Below, piece by piece: positions 8,091-15,534 of a stretch of DNA of 38,909 bases. The notes beneath the pieces were generated by a model. It was not told where the DNA came from. It saw nothing but the letters and a program-made list of their open reading frames with translations, and did not search any database. Both the position numbers and the translations under genes were made by a program. Numbering within the stretch: the first letter of the stretch is position 1; every line of letters begins with the position of its first letter. This DNA comes from Cellulomonas cellasea (GTDB lineage Bacteria > Actinomycetota > Actinomycetes > Actinomycetales > Cellulomonadaceae): positions 1-38,909 of the forward strand of contig NZ_BJLR01000012.1 in assembly GCF_006538745.1 (NCBI RefSeq), in the 5' to 3' direction.

Positions 8091-9029
8091 TCAGTCGCCG
8101 GACGGGACGATCACGACCTTGCCGTGGACGTGCCCCGCCTCGGCCTGCTCGTGGAGCGCGGGCAGCTCGCTGAGCGGCACGCGAGCGGCGATCTCCACCC
8201 GGAGCTCGCCGCTGTCGACGAGCGCGACCAGCCGGGAGAGCACGTCGGCGTCGGGGTGGAGGTAGACCGTCGCCGCGCGCACCCCGCGCTCCGGGTCGTC
8301 GGGCGTCCCGACCCTCGGGGTGGTGGAGACGACGACGCCGCCGTCGCGCACCCGCGCCGCCAGGGCGGCGAACCGCTCCGCGGTGATCGGCGCGAGGTTG
8401 AGCAGCACGTCGACCGGTTCGACGACCGCGTCCAGGAGCGAGGTCGTCGTGTGGTCGACGATCTCGTCGGCCCCCGACGCCCGCACGCTGTCCCGGCTGC
8501 GGGGGCTCGCGGTGGCGACGACGTGGGCGCCTGCACGCTTCGCGAGCTGCACGGCGTACCCGCCGACGGGGCCGCCCGCGCCGTTGACCAGGACGCGCTG
8601 GCCCGCCACGAGCCCGCCCGCCTCGAACAGCGCCTGCCAGGCGGTGAGCCCGACGGACGGCAGCCCGGCGGCGTCGGGGAGGGAGATGCGGGTCGGCGCC
8701 GGGACCAGGGCGTCGGCGGGTGCGACGACGTACTCGGCGGCGGAGCCGTCCGCGGTCATCGGGAGGAACCCGACGACGGCGTCGCCCACCGCGAGGCCGG
8801 AGACCCCGTCACCGAGGGCGTCCACCGTCCCCGCGACGTCGTAGCCCGGGATGTGGGGCAGCGTGATCGGGATCGGCAGGAACCCGCCGCGCATCCCGCC
8901 GTCCGCGGGGTTGAACGCCGAGCCGGCGACCCGGACCCGCACCTCGCCGGCGCCGGGCACGGGCTGGGGGACGTCCTCGTAGCGCAGGACCTCGGGACCG
9001 CCGGTCTGGTGGAAACGCACTGCCTTCAT
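8091..9029 (-). CDS. NADP-dependent MDR oxidoreductase (quinone oxidoreductase-like)
   Basis: This 312-residue medium-chain dehydrogenase/reductase begins with the GroES-like half (MKAVRFHQTGGPEVLRYEDV). It has the NPADGGMRGG and HIPGYDVAGTV segments, then a Rossmann half with an NGAGGPVGGYAVQLAK nucleotide-binding loop. The structural and catalytic zinc ligands of alcohol dehydrogenases are absent, as in the quinone oxidoreductase subgroup that reduces quinones or activated enones with NADPH. The ATG at 9029 has GGAGAG upstream. It is divergent from a MarR gene; three identical-type operators fill the 112-bp gap, so it is very probably the MarR target. The natural inducer may be an electrophile or quinone. 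Confidence 0.88.
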   Translation of the reverse strand: MKAVRFHQTGGPEVLRYEDVPQPVPGAGEVRVRVAGSAFNPADGGMRGGFLPIPITLPHIPGYDVAGTVDALGDGVSGLAVGDAVVGFLPMTADGSAAEYVVAPADALVPAPTRISLPDAAGLPSVGLTAWQALFEAGGLVAGQRVLVNGAGGPVGGYAVQLAKRAGAHVVATASPRSRDSVRASGADEIVDHTTTSLLDAVVEPVDVLLNLAPITAERFAALAARVRDGGVVVSTTPRVGTPDDPERGVRAATVYLHPDADVLSRLVALVDSGELRVEIAARVPLSELPALHEQAEAGHVHGKVVIVPSGD

Positions 9030-9049
9030 GATGCTCTCCGTCCGTCATG

Positions 9050-9125
9050 TGCTTCGGGTTCGAAGCAACTGCGGACGACGCTACCGCTGCTTCGAATCAG
9101 AAGCAAGTGCTACGGGTTCGAAGCA
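9050..9125. promoter_or_regulatory. three 18-bp MarR operators in the divergent promoter
   Basis: The same 18-bp dyad occurs three times. Site 1 (9050-9067) is TGCTTCGGGTTCGAAGCA with perfect 7-bp arms. Site 2 (9088-9105) is TGCTTCGAATCAGAAGCA. Site 3 (9108-9125) is TGCTACGGGTTCGAAGCA with one arm mismatch. Site starts are 38 and 20 bases apart. Site 3 lies immediately upstream of the marR -10 box, and sites 1 and 2 cover the oxidoreductase promoter. This is a textbook layout for an autoregulated MarR that controls the divergent gene. Confidence 0.8.
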
Positions 9126-9129
9126 TGGG

Positions 9130-9135
9130 TAGACT
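9130..9135 (+). promoter_or_regulatory. -10 box of leaderless marR
   Basis: TAGACT ends six bases before the ATG at 9142, with only CGGGAC between. There is no ribosome-binding site, so the transcript probably starts at the A of the ATG. Confidence 0.6.
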
Positions 9136-9141
9136 CGGGAC

Positions 9142-9660
9142 ATGTCCTCGCCCCCGCGATCCCTGGATGCCGTGCAGCTCGGCGCGTACTTCGCGCTCAT
9201 CGAGGCGAGCAGCCTGCTCAAGCACGCCGTCGAGCAGCAGCTGCAGGACGCGGGCGGCCTCAGCTACGTCCAGTTCCAGCTGCTCGCGACGCTCGGCGAC
9301 GCGCCCGGGGGCAGCCGGCGGATGACCGACCTAGCCGACGGCGTCGTCTACAGCCGCAGCGGCCTGACGTACCAGGCGCAGATGCTCGAGAAGCGCGGGC
9401 TCGTGGTCCGCACGCCGTCCCTCGAGGACGAGCGCAGCGTGACCGTGACCCTCACCGACGAGGGTCGCGCGGTCCTCGGCGGCGTGCTGCCGGGCCACGT
9501 CGCGGTGGTCGACGACCTGCTGCTCGCACCGCTGTCGCGGGAGGACGTCGAGACGCTCGCCGACATCCTGGGCCGGGCGAGGGACCACATGCGCCGGACG
9601 CCGCCGCGGTCGGCGGCACCACGACGCCGCAAGGCCGCTGCGGGGAGCGGCGAGGGCTGA
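9142..9660 (+). CDS. MarR-family transcriptional regulator
   Basis: The 172-residue protein has the MarR layout: an N-terminal dimerisation helix, a winged helix with MTDLADGVVYSRSGLTYQAQMLEKRGLV as the recognition region, and the wing DERSVTVTLTDEGR. The long C-terminal helix ends in a basic tail (RRTPPRSAAPRRRK) beyond the usual domain. It is transcribed away from an MDR oxidoreductase and shares three 18-bp operators with it. It is therefore probably an autorepressing regulator relieved by a small ligand of that enzyme. Translation is probably leaderless. No ligand-sensing cysteine is obvious. Confidence 0.9.
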   Translation: MSSPPRSLDAVQLGAYFALIEASSLLKHAVEQQLQDAGGLSYVQFQLLATLGDAPGGSRRMTDLADGVVYSRSGLTYQAQMLEKRGLVVRTPSLEDERSVTVTLTDEGRAVLGGVLPGHVAVVDDLLLAPLSREDVETLADILGRARDHMRRTPPRSAAPRRRKAAAGSGEG

Positions 9661-9696
9661 GGGCCGGCGCTGTCCCGCCCGGGTCCGGGCAGGGAA

Positions 9697-9765
9697 CAGC
9701 CCGTGGGCCGGAACCCCTTGACGGGGCCCTGCCGCGCTGGACGAGTGCGCGGCTCCCACGGGCTG
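9697..9765. ncRNA. candidate structured RNA element, strand unknown
   Basis: CAGCCCGTGGG (9697-9707) is the exact reverse complement of CCCACGGGCTG (9755-9765). Between them lie a perfect hairpin, GCCGCGC (9731-9737) with GCGCGGC (9747-9753), and a small CCCC/GGGG hairpin (9714-9726). A closing stem with two inner hairpins is the shape of a junction-type RNA. I do not recognise a known riboswitch consensus. It could equally be the 3' UTR of marR or part of a minus-strand transcript. Confidence 0.35.
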
Positions 9766-9791
9766 CGGTGGCTGCCTGGATCTCGCTCGCC

Positions 9792-9819
9792 GCCCGGCGG
9801 TCCTCGAGGACCAGCGGGC
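9792..9819. repeat. extended palindrome or hairpin
   Basis: GGTCCTCGAGGACC (9799-9812) is a perfect 14-bp palindrome. It is flanked, after a 2-by-2 internal mismatch, by GCCCG (9792-9796) and CGGGC (9815-9819), which also pair. It could be a protein-binding dyad or an RNA hairpin on either strand. Confidence 0.4.
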
Positions 9820-9859
9820 ACCGGGTGGATCGAAGCAATCCGTCCGAGTACTCGGGCGA

Positions 9860-9898
9860 CTAGCGGACAGTCACCTCACGCGTCCGAAGAGAAATCAC
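9860..9898 (-). CDS. 12-residue mini-ORF behind a near-perfect Shine-Dalgarno
   Basis: Reading leftwards, AAAGGAGGTGGTCC (9916-9903) matches the complement of the 16S 3' tail almost completely. Ten bases after its GGAGG a GTG (9898) opens a frame encoding MISLRTREVTVR, then TAG at 9862-9860. Such a strong ribosome site in front of so short a frame is unusual in this window, where many genes have weak sites or none. The peptide might be a leader or a small protein. I have an unverified impression that similar TREVxVR mini-frames recur in actinobacteria. It lies about 160 bases downstream of aceB on the same strand. Confidence 0.35.
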   Translation of the reverse strand: MISLRTREVTVR

Positions 9899-10059
9899 TT
9901 CAGGACCACCTCCTTTCCCATGTGCCCACGACGCTACGTCCGGCTCCGGAGATCCGCCAGAGGTTTTTTCTTCGCTGACGGCGGACAGACGCCGGGCCTC
10001 CTGCGGCACCCAGGAGCCGGCCGCCGACGCGTCGGGACACGACCGGCGACCGGCCGCCG

Positions 10060-11736
10060 TCAGGGCGCGGACCGCTCCACGAGGTGCTGCGTGTACGCAG
10101 GCACGGTCAGGAACGTCGGGTAGTGCTCGTCGAGGGCGACCTCGCGCAGCAGCCGGGCTGCATCGTCGAACCGGTCGCCGCCCGAGCGCGGCAGCTCACC
10201 GAGGACCGAGCCCAGCACGCGCTCGACGTGCTCGGCAGTGATGGTCGTGCCCTCCGCCGTGACGATCCCGTGGTGCACCCACTGCCACAGCTGCGAGCGG
10301 GAGATCTCGGCGGTCGCGGCGTCCTCCATGAGGTTGTCGATCGCGACGGCGCCGCTCCCCCGCAGCCACGCCTCGAGGTAGCGCAGCGCGACGGAGACGT
10401 TGCTGCGGACGCCCGCGTCGGTGACCGCGCCGGGCTCGCCCCCGCCGGCCGACGGGATGTCGAGCAGCTCGGCCGCGGTGACCCGGACGTCGTCGCGGAG
10501 CCGGTCGCGCTGGTCCGGGCGGTCCCCCAGCGCCTCGTCGAACACCGCGCGGGCCACCGGGACGAGGTCCGGGTGCGCGACCCACGTGCCGTCGTACCCC
10601 TGCCCGGCCTCGCGCTCCTTGTCCGCTCGGACCTGCTCCAGCGCGCGCTCGGTGACCTCCGGGTCGCGGCGGTTGGGGATGAACGCCGACATGCCGCCGA
10701 TCGCGTGCGCCCCGCGCCGGTGGCACGTCGCGACGAGCAGCTCGGTGTAGGCGCGCATGAACGGGACCGTCATGGTGACGCGCGCCCGGTCGGGCAGCAC
10801 GAACCGCGGACCGCGCGACCGGAAGCTCTTGATGATGCTGAAGATGTAGTCCCACCGGCCCGCGTTGAGGCCCGCGCAGTGCTCGCGGAGCTCGTAGAGG
10901 ATCTCCTCCATCTCGAACGCCGCCGTGATCGTCTCGATGAGGACGGTCGCGCGAATCGACCCGCGCGGGAGACGCAGCTCCTGCTCGACGAACACGAACA
11001 CGTCGTTCCACAGCCGCGCCTCGAGATAGCCCTCGATCTTGGGCAGGTACAGGTACGGGCCCCGCCCGTGGGCGATGAGCGCGTGCGCGTTGTGGAACAG
11101 GTAGAGCCCGGCGTCGACGAGGCTGGCGGACGCCGGCGTGCGCTGGCCGGCGCGGTCGGTGAACCGCAGGTGCTTCTCGGCGAGGTGCCAGCCGCGCGGG
11201 CGCATGACGATGGTCGGCGTGGTCGGGCCCACGCGGTACTCCTTGCCCTCGTCGGACGTGAAGTCGACGCGGCCCCTGATCGCGAGCGCGAGGTTCGCCT
11301 GCCCGCCGACGACGTTCTCCCACGTCGGCGACGTCGCGTCCTCGAGGTCCGCGAGCCACACCTTCGCGCCCGAGTTGAGCGCATTGACCGTCATCTTCCG
11401 GTCGGTCGGGCCGGTGATCTCGACGCGGCGGTCCTCCAGCCCCGGGCCGGGACCGGCGACGCGCCACGTCGGGTCCTCACGGATGTGGCGCGTCTCCGGG
11501 CGGAAGTCGGGGTCGAGGCCGTTGGCGAAGCGCTCGCGGCGGCGCTGGCGGGCGAGCAGCAGGTCGTGGCGGGGACCCGCGAACCGGGCGTGCAGCTCGG
11601 CGACGAACGCCAGCGCGTCGGGGGTCAGGACGGTGTCGCTCCCGGGCACGACGGCGCCCAGGACCTCGATCGTCGGGGTGGTGGTGCTCGGCAGGGGGGT
11701 CGACGGGGTGGTCGTCGGCTCGGTCAGCGTGGACAT
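10060..11736 (-). CDS. aceB: malate synthase A
   Basis: The 558-residue enzyme condenses glyoxylate with acetyl-CoA to malate, the second step of the glyoxylate shunt. It has A-type (not G-type) length and landmarks: [58 protein letters not shown] and [10 protein letters not shown], with a conserved arginine and acidic residues around the active site. ATG 11736 has GAGAGGAG seven bases upstream, and the N-terminal 20 residues are a Thr/Pro-rich tail. It follows aceA on the same strand, separated by 242 bp containing the aceA terminator hairpin and a tandem repeat. It may be transcribed separately or by read-through. Confidence 0.97.
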   Translation of the reverse strand: MSTLTEPTTTPSTPLPSTTTPTIEVLGAVVPGSDTVLTPDALAFVAELHARFAGPRHDLLLARQRRRERFANGLDPDFRPETRHIREDPTWRVAGPGPGLEDRRVEITGPTDRKMTVNALNSGAKVWLADLEDATSPTWENVVGGQANLALAIRGRVDFTSDEGKEYRVGPTTPTIVMRPRGWHLAEKHLRFTDRAGQRTPASASLVDAGLYLFHNAHALIAHGRGPYLYLPKIEGYLEARLWNDVFVFVEQELRLPRGSIRATVLIETITAAFEMEEILYELREHCAGLNAGRWDYIFSIIKSFRSRGPRFVLPDRARVTMTVPFMRAYTELLVATCHRRGAHAIGGMSAFIPNRRDPEVTERALEQVRADKEREAGQGYDGTWVAHPDLVPVARAVFDEALGDRPDQRDRLRDDVRVTAAELLDIPSAGGGEPGAVTDAGVRSNVSVALRYLEAWLRGSGAVAIDNLMEDAATAEISRSQLWQWVHHGIVTAEGTTITAEHVERVLGSVLGELPRSGGDRFDDAARLLREVALDEHYPTFLTVPAYTQHLVERSAP

Positions 11737-11801
11737 GGCGTGCTCCTCTCGGGGCGTGCGGGGGCGTGCGTGGTGGCGTGCGGCGCGGCGGCCGTGGTGA
11801 C

Positions 11802-11910
11802 GGCGGTGCGCGACGACTGCGGTGGCCGGTGGTGCGGGACGGCCGCAGTCGCGCGGGTGGTGCCGGACGGCCGCGGTCGCGCAGGTGGTGCGGGACGGCC
11901 GGGGCCGGAG
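11802..11910. repeat. degenerate 28-bp tandem repeat between aceA and aceB
   Basis: Copies starting at 11828, 11856 and 11884 share GGTGGTGCGGGACGGCCG-type sequence with a 28-bp period; the third diverges after 18 bases. A weaker 26-bp copy begins at 11802. The array lies between the aceA terminator and the aceB start, within the likely aceB promoter or leader. Confidence 0.55.
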
Positions 11911-11916
11911 GGCGGA

Positions 11917-11959
11917 CGGTGCGGGGCAACGGGCCCCGGGTCGCGGGGGCCCCGCACCG
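11917..11959 (-). terminator. hairpin after aceA
   Basis: CGGTGCGGGGC (11917-11927) pairs perfectly over 11 bp with GCCCCGCACCG (11949-11959). The loop contains a further GGGCCCC palindrome. It begins 19 bases after the aceA stop codon, so it is a likely terminator or attenuator for aceB read-through. Confidence 0.6.
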
Positions 11960-11978
11960 CCCGCGGGCGTGCGTCCGC

Positions 11979-13358
11979 TCAGTGGGCGAACTGCGACGCC
12001 TCCGTGGACCCGGCGAGCGCGAGCGTGGCGCTCCGGGGGTCGATCGCGGTGGCGACCTTGTCGAAGTAGCCGGTGCCGACCTCGCGCTGGTGGCGCGTGG
12101 CGGTGTAGCCGTCGGGCTCCGACGCGAACTCGGCCTCCTGCAGCTCGACGTAGGCGCTCATGCCGCGCTCGGCGTAGCCGCGGGCGAGCGAGAACATCGA
12201 GTGGTTGAGCGCGTGGAAGCCGGCCAGGGTGATGAACTGGAACGCGTACCCGCTGGCCGCGAGCTCCTTCTGGAAGCGCGCGATCGTGGCGTCGTCGAGG
12301 TGCGAGCGCCAGTTGAACGACGGCGAGCAGTTGTAGGCGAGGAGCTTGCCGGGGAACCTCTCGTGGATCCGCTCGGCGAACTCCCGCGCGAGCCCGAGGT
12401 CCGGCGTCGACGTCTCGACCCACAGCAGGTCGGCGTACTCGGCGTAGGCGGTCGCCCGGGAGGCGACCGCGTCGAGCCCCGAGCGGACCCGGAAGTAGCC
12501 CTCGGGCGTGCGCTCCCCGGTGAGGAACGGCTGGTCGCGCTCGTCGACGTCGGACGTGAGCAGGTCCGCGCCGAGCGCGTCGGTCCGGGCGACGACGACG
12601 GTGGGGACGCCCGCGACGTCGGCGGCGAGGCGCGCGGCGCTCAGCGTGCGGACGTGCTGGCTCGTCGGGACCAGGACCTTGCCGCCCAGGTGGCCGCACT
12701 TCTTCTCGGCCGCGAGCTGGTCCTCCCAGTGCACCCCGGCGGCGCCGGCCGCGATCATCGCGGCCATGAGCTCGTAGGCGTTGAGCGGTCCCCCGAAGCC
12801 GGCCTCGGCGTCGGCCACGATCGGCGCGAGCCACTCGCGCGTCCGGCGCCCGCCGTTCTCCGACGCCTCGATCTGGTCGGCCCGCAGCAGCGCGTTGTTG
12901 ATGCGGCGCACGACCGCGGGGACGCTGTTCGCCGGGTAGAGGCTCTGGTCCGGGTAGGTCTGGCCGGAGAGGTTCGCGTCGGCGGCGACCTGCCAGCCGG
13001 AGAGGTAGATGGCCTCGAGGCCGGCTTTGACCTGCTGCACGGCCTGGTTGCCGGTCAGCGCGCCGAGCGCCGGGACCCACTCGCGGGTGTGCAGCAGCTC
13101 CCAGAGCCGCTCCGCCCCGCGGCGGGCGAGCGTGTGCTCCTCACGGACCGAGCCGCGCAGCGCCACGACGTCCTCGGCGCTGTGGTCGCGGCGGACGCCG
13201 GCCCAGCGCGGGTCGGTGGCCCACTCGTGAGCCAGCTCCTCGGGCGTCTGCAGCTGGTCACCGGGCCGGGTCGTGCCGCCGGGGCGGGACGTGCCGGCGG
13301 ACCGCTCCCGTGCCGTGCTCGTGCTCGTCGGCCCCGTCGTCGCGGTCGTCTCGTTCAC
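11979..13358 (-). CDS. aceA: isocitrate lyase
   Basis: The 459-residue enzyme cleaves isocitrate to glyoxylate and succinate. The catalytic-loop signature [13 protein letters not shown], with the active-site cysteine, is intact. So are [12 protein letters not shown], the substrate loop NCSPSFNW and the C-terminal STEASQF end. The first 33 residues are a Thr/Ser-rich tail. The start is GTG 13358, with GGAGG six bases upstream; there is no better ATG. It is divergent from a RamB-type regulator, as in corynebacteria, where RamB controls aceA and aceB according to acetate. The 140-bp shared promoter holds a 20-bp dyad. Confidence 0.97.
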   Translation of the reverse strand: MNETTATTGPTSTSTARERSAGTSRPGGTTRPGDQLQTPEELAHEWATDPRWAGVRRDHSAEDVVALRGSVREEHTLARRGAERLWELLHTREWVPALGALTGNQAVQQVKAGLEAIYLSGWQVAADANLSGQTYPDQSLYPANSVPAVVRRINNALLRADQIEASENGGRRTREWLAPIVADAEAGFGGPLNAYELMAAMIAAGAAGVHWEDQLAAEKKCGHLGGKVLVPTSQHVRTLSAARLAADVAGVPTVVVARTDALGADLLTSDVDERDQPFLTGERTPEGYFRVRSGLDAVASRATAYAEYADLLWVETSTPDLGLAREFAERIHERFPGKLLAYNCSPSFNWRSHLDDATIARFQKELAASGYAFQFITLAGFHALNHSMFSLARGYAERGMSAYVELQEAEFASEPDGYTATRHQREVGTGYFDKVATAIDPRSATLALAGSTEASQFAH

Positions 13359-13447
13359 GATGTCCTCCGGTTCTTCTCGATGGTTCCCTCGTGCAACTCA
13401 CTCTGGCGCCGCATCACCGTGCGGGAGCCCTCCCATCGAGCAGAAGA

Positions 13448-13467
13448 TCGAGGATCCTTCTCCTCGA
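13448..13467. promoter_or_regulatory. 20-bp dyad in the aceA/ramB divergent promoter
   Basis: TCGAGGA (13448-13454) and TCCTCGA (13461-13467) form perfect 7-bp arms around a 6-base centre. It lies 90 bp from the aceA start and about 31 bp from the proposed regulator start, so it is a candidate operator. It does not match the AAAGTTTGCAAA-like RamB box known in Corynebacterium, although a TTGCA appears closer to aceA (about 13394-13398, minus strand). Confidence 0.4.
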
Positions 13468-13498
13468 CAGAAGCAGAGCCCGTCTGCGACCGTCGAGC

Positions 13499-15157
13499 AT
13501 GGCGATCTCCACCGAGGCGACGAGGCCCGGGCAGTCCCCCGACCCGACGAGGTCGGGCGGTCCGGGCGCCCGGACCACCGCGGACCGGCGCGGGCCCGGA
13601 GCGAGGGCCGCGGCCGACGAGCGGACCCTCGTGCCCCGGACCACGGCTGCCGAGCCCCCCGCGCGGCCGCGGACCCGGTCCGCCGAGCCCCCCGCGCGAG
13701 CCCGGACCGTGCCCGACGACGACGCGCAGCAGGGCGTGGACACGCTCGTGCTCGGGCGCCGCGTCCGGCACCTGCGCACCGCCCGCGGCATGACGCTCGA
13801 CGACCTCGGCGCGGCGATCGGGCGCGCGGCCTCCCAGGTGTCGATGCTCGAGAACGGCCACCGCGAGCCCAAGCTGTCGCTGCTCCAGCAGGTCGCGCAC
13901 GCGCTCGACGTCCCGCTCGCCGAGCTGCTGCGCGACGAGGCCCCGAGCCGGCGCGCGGCCCTCGAGGTCGAGCTCGAGCGGGCCCAGCGCGGCCCGCTGT
14001 TCGCGTCGCTGCAGGTCCCGCTGGTCAAGGTGGGGCGGTCGCTGCCGAGCGACGCGCTCGAGGCGCTCGTCCGGCTCCAGGCCGAGGTCCAGCGGCTGCT
14101 CACCGAGAAGGCCGCGACCCCGGAGGAGGCCCGCCGCGCCAACGCCGAGCTGCGGGCGACGATGCGCGCGCAGGACAACTACTTCCCCGACCTCGAGGAG
14201 CACGCGCGCGGCCTGCTCGCCGCCGTCGGGCACCCGGGCGGACCCCTGTCGCAGCGCGGCACCGCCGACATCGCCGCGCACCTCGGCTTCTCCCTGCACT
14301 ACGTGCACGACCTGCCGCACTCGACCCGCTCGGTCACCGACCTCGAGCACGGCCGCATCTACCTGCCGCACGGTCTCACGTCCTCGGCGGACCCCCGCTC
14401 GGCGCTGCTCCAGGCCGTCGCGAGCCACGTCCTCGGGCACACCGAGCCGCGCGACTACGGGGACTTCCTGCGCCAGCGCGTCGAGACGAACTACCTGACG
14501 GCCGCGCTCCTGCTGCCCGAGGACGGCACCGTGGCGCTGCTGCGCGAGGCCAAGGCCGAGCGCCGGCTCTCCGTCGAGGACCTGCGTGACGCGTTCGCCG
14601 TGACCTACGAGACCGCCGCGCACCGGTTCACGAACCTCGCGACCCGGCACCTGGGCATCCCGGTGCACTTCATGAAGGTCCACGAGAGCGGCACCCTGCA
14701 CAAGGCGTACGAGAACGACGGCGTGCGCTTCCCGTCGGACCCGCTCGGCGCGATCGAGGGGCAGCCGGTGTGCAAGCAGTGGACCGCGCGCGTCGTGTTC
14801 TCGATCCCCGACCGGTTCAGCCCGTACTACCAGTACACCGACACCTCGTCGGGCACGTACTGGTGCACCTCCCGCGTGCAAGGGTCGCCCGAGGGCGAGT
14901 TCTCCGTGTCCGTCGGCGTGCCGTTCGCGCACGTGCGGTGGTTCCGTGGGCGCGAGACGTCCGAGCGGGCGGCGTCCCGCTGCCCCGACGCCGCGTGCTG
15001 CCGCGAGGCGCCCGCGGAGCTCTCGGCGCGGTGGGCCGGGCGGTCGTGGCCCAGCGCCCGGCCCCACGCCAGCACGCTCGCGGCGCTGCCGACCGGGGCG
15101 TTCCCGGGGGTCGACGCGACCGAGGTGTACGAGTTCCTGGACCGCCACGCGCCGTGA
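13499..15157 (+). CDS. ramB: RamB-type short-chain fatty acyl regulator (XRE-IrrE-DUF2083)
   Basis: The 552-residue regulator has an XRE helix-turn-helix (about 86-145: GRRVRHLRTARGMTLDDLG and SQVSMLENG), an IrrE/ImmA-like middle (about 250-390) and a C-terminal ScfR/DUF2083 region with a cysteine cluster, CPDAACC. This is the RamB architecture, whose members sense acyl-CoA status and control glyoxylate or propionate genes; the divergent aceA supports that. The usual HExxH metalloprotease motif reads HVLGH here, so protease activity is unlikely. Residues 1-70 are Pro/Arg-rich and repetitive. A GTG at 13709 would give 482 residues, closer to RamB length, so the start is uncertain. Confidence 0.85.
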   Translation: MAISTEATRPGQSPDPTRSGGPGARTTADRRGPGARAAADERTLVPRTTAAEPPARPRTRSAEPPARARTVPDDDAQQGVDTLVLGRRVRHLRTARGMTLDDLGAAIGRAASQVSMLENGHREPKLSLLQQVAHALDVPLAELLRDEAPSRRAALEVELERAQRGPLFASLQVPLVKVGRSLPSDALEALVRLQAEVQRLLTEKAATPEEARRANAELRATMRAQDNYFPDLEEHARGLLAAVGHPGGPLSQRGTADIAAHLGFSLHYVHDLPHSTRSVTDLEHGRIYLPHGLTSSADPRSALLQAVASHVLGHTEPRDYGDFLRQRVETNYLTAALLLPEDGTVALLREAKAERRLSVEDLRDAFAVTYETAAHRFTNLATRHLGIPVHFMKVHESGTLHKAYENDGVRFPSDPLGAIEGQPVCKQWTARVVFSIPDRFSPYYQYTDTSSGTYWCTSRVQGSPEGEFSVSVGVPFAHVRWFRGRETSERAASRCPDAACCREAPAELSARWAGRSWPSARPHASTLAALPTGAFPGVDATEVYEFLDRHAP

Positions 15158-15213
15158 GCCCCGGCAGGCAGGCGCCGTGAGCCCGGCGCAGGCAGGCGCG
15201 AGGTCCGTCGCGG

Positions 15214-15219
15214 GATACT
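15214..15219 (+). promoter_or_regulatory. -10 box of a leaderless gene
   Basis: GATACT ends six bases before the GTG at 15226, with no ribosome-binding site between. This is the same geometry as the marR, lacI, dedA-leader and glycerophosphodiesterase starts in this window. Confidence 0.5.
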
Positions 15220-15225
15220 TCTCCC

Positions 15226-15459
15226 GTGACCTCCGACGCGATCCTGCTGCCGGCCCCGTGGGCGATCCTCCTCGTGGTGACCGGGCTGTGGAACCTGCTG
15301 ATCTGGCCGCGCTTCTGGCAGCGCATCGCCGCCGACCCGCGCTCGCGTGATGCGTCCGGGCGCGCGACCCGGTTCCTGACGGTGCACGCGGTGCTGATCG
15401 GGGTCTCGCTCGTGCTCGGCGTCGCGGTCGGCGTGCTGGGCGTGCTCGCGCTCGTCTGA
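15226..15459 (+). CDS. SCO4848-family small membrane protein
   Basis: The 77-residue protein has two hydrophobic helices (about 8-25 and 52-75) flanking a short loop, PRFWQRIAADPRSRD. The pattern PWAILLVVTGLWNLLIWPRFW fits the SCO4848 family of actinobacterial integral membrane proteins, whose function is unknown. Translation is probably leaderless from GTG 15226. It lies between the RamB-type regulator and a convergent LacI gene and need not be linked to either. Confidence 0.75.
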   Translation: MTSDAILLPAPWAILLVVTGLWNLLIWPRFWQRIAADPRSRDASGRATRFLTVHAVLIGVSLVLGVAVGVLGVLALV

Positions 15460-15516
15460 CCCGGCTCGTCGGCGCGACGCGTCGACGGCGTCCCGGCACC
15501 TGGTGGGCTGCCACGA

Positions 15517-15531
15517 CCGGCGGCGCGCCGG
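15517..15531. terminator. hairpin between convergent genes
   Basis: CCGGCG (15517-15522) and CGCCGG (15526-15531) form a 6-bp stem with a 3-base loop, three bases before the lacI stop codon triplet. It is placed to end both convergent transcripts. The short stem makes this tentative. Confidence 0.35.
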
Positions 15532-15534
15532 GCG

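Larger units (their letters stand above)
9661..10059. other. 399-bp gene-poor region with structured repeats
   Basis: No ordinary gene is convincing here. Next to the marR stop, CCCGCCCGG and CCGGGCAGGG (about 9675-9695) form a bulged hairpin that may terminate marR. An 11-bp inverted repeat at 9697-9765 encloses a further 7-bp hairpin. A 14-bp palindrome at 9799-9812, a 12-bp palindrome at 9844-9855 and a minus-strand mini-ORF at 9860-9898 follow. CCGACGCGTCGG (10024-10035) is a palindrome just beyond the aceB stop and may help end that transcript. A T6 run (9963-9968) is not preceded by a strong plus-strand stem. Confidence 0.5.

Noticed and set aside
9903-9916. Fragment of a 16S rRNA gene 3' end (anti-Shine-Dalgarno-like sequence)
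   Set aside because: Only about 14 bases match and the flanks do not resemble 16S. A strong ribosome-binding site on the opposite strand explains it better.
9950-9986. Rho-independent terminator with a T6 run
   Set aside because: The plus-strand stem before the T-run is weak. The wider TCCGCC/GGCGGA pairing places the T-run in the loop, so it is not a standard terminator.
11802-11910. CRISPR-like array between aceA and aceB
   Set aside because: Repeats are directly adjacent with a 28-bp period and no unique spacers, degenerate, and no cas gene is near. It is a tandem repeat.
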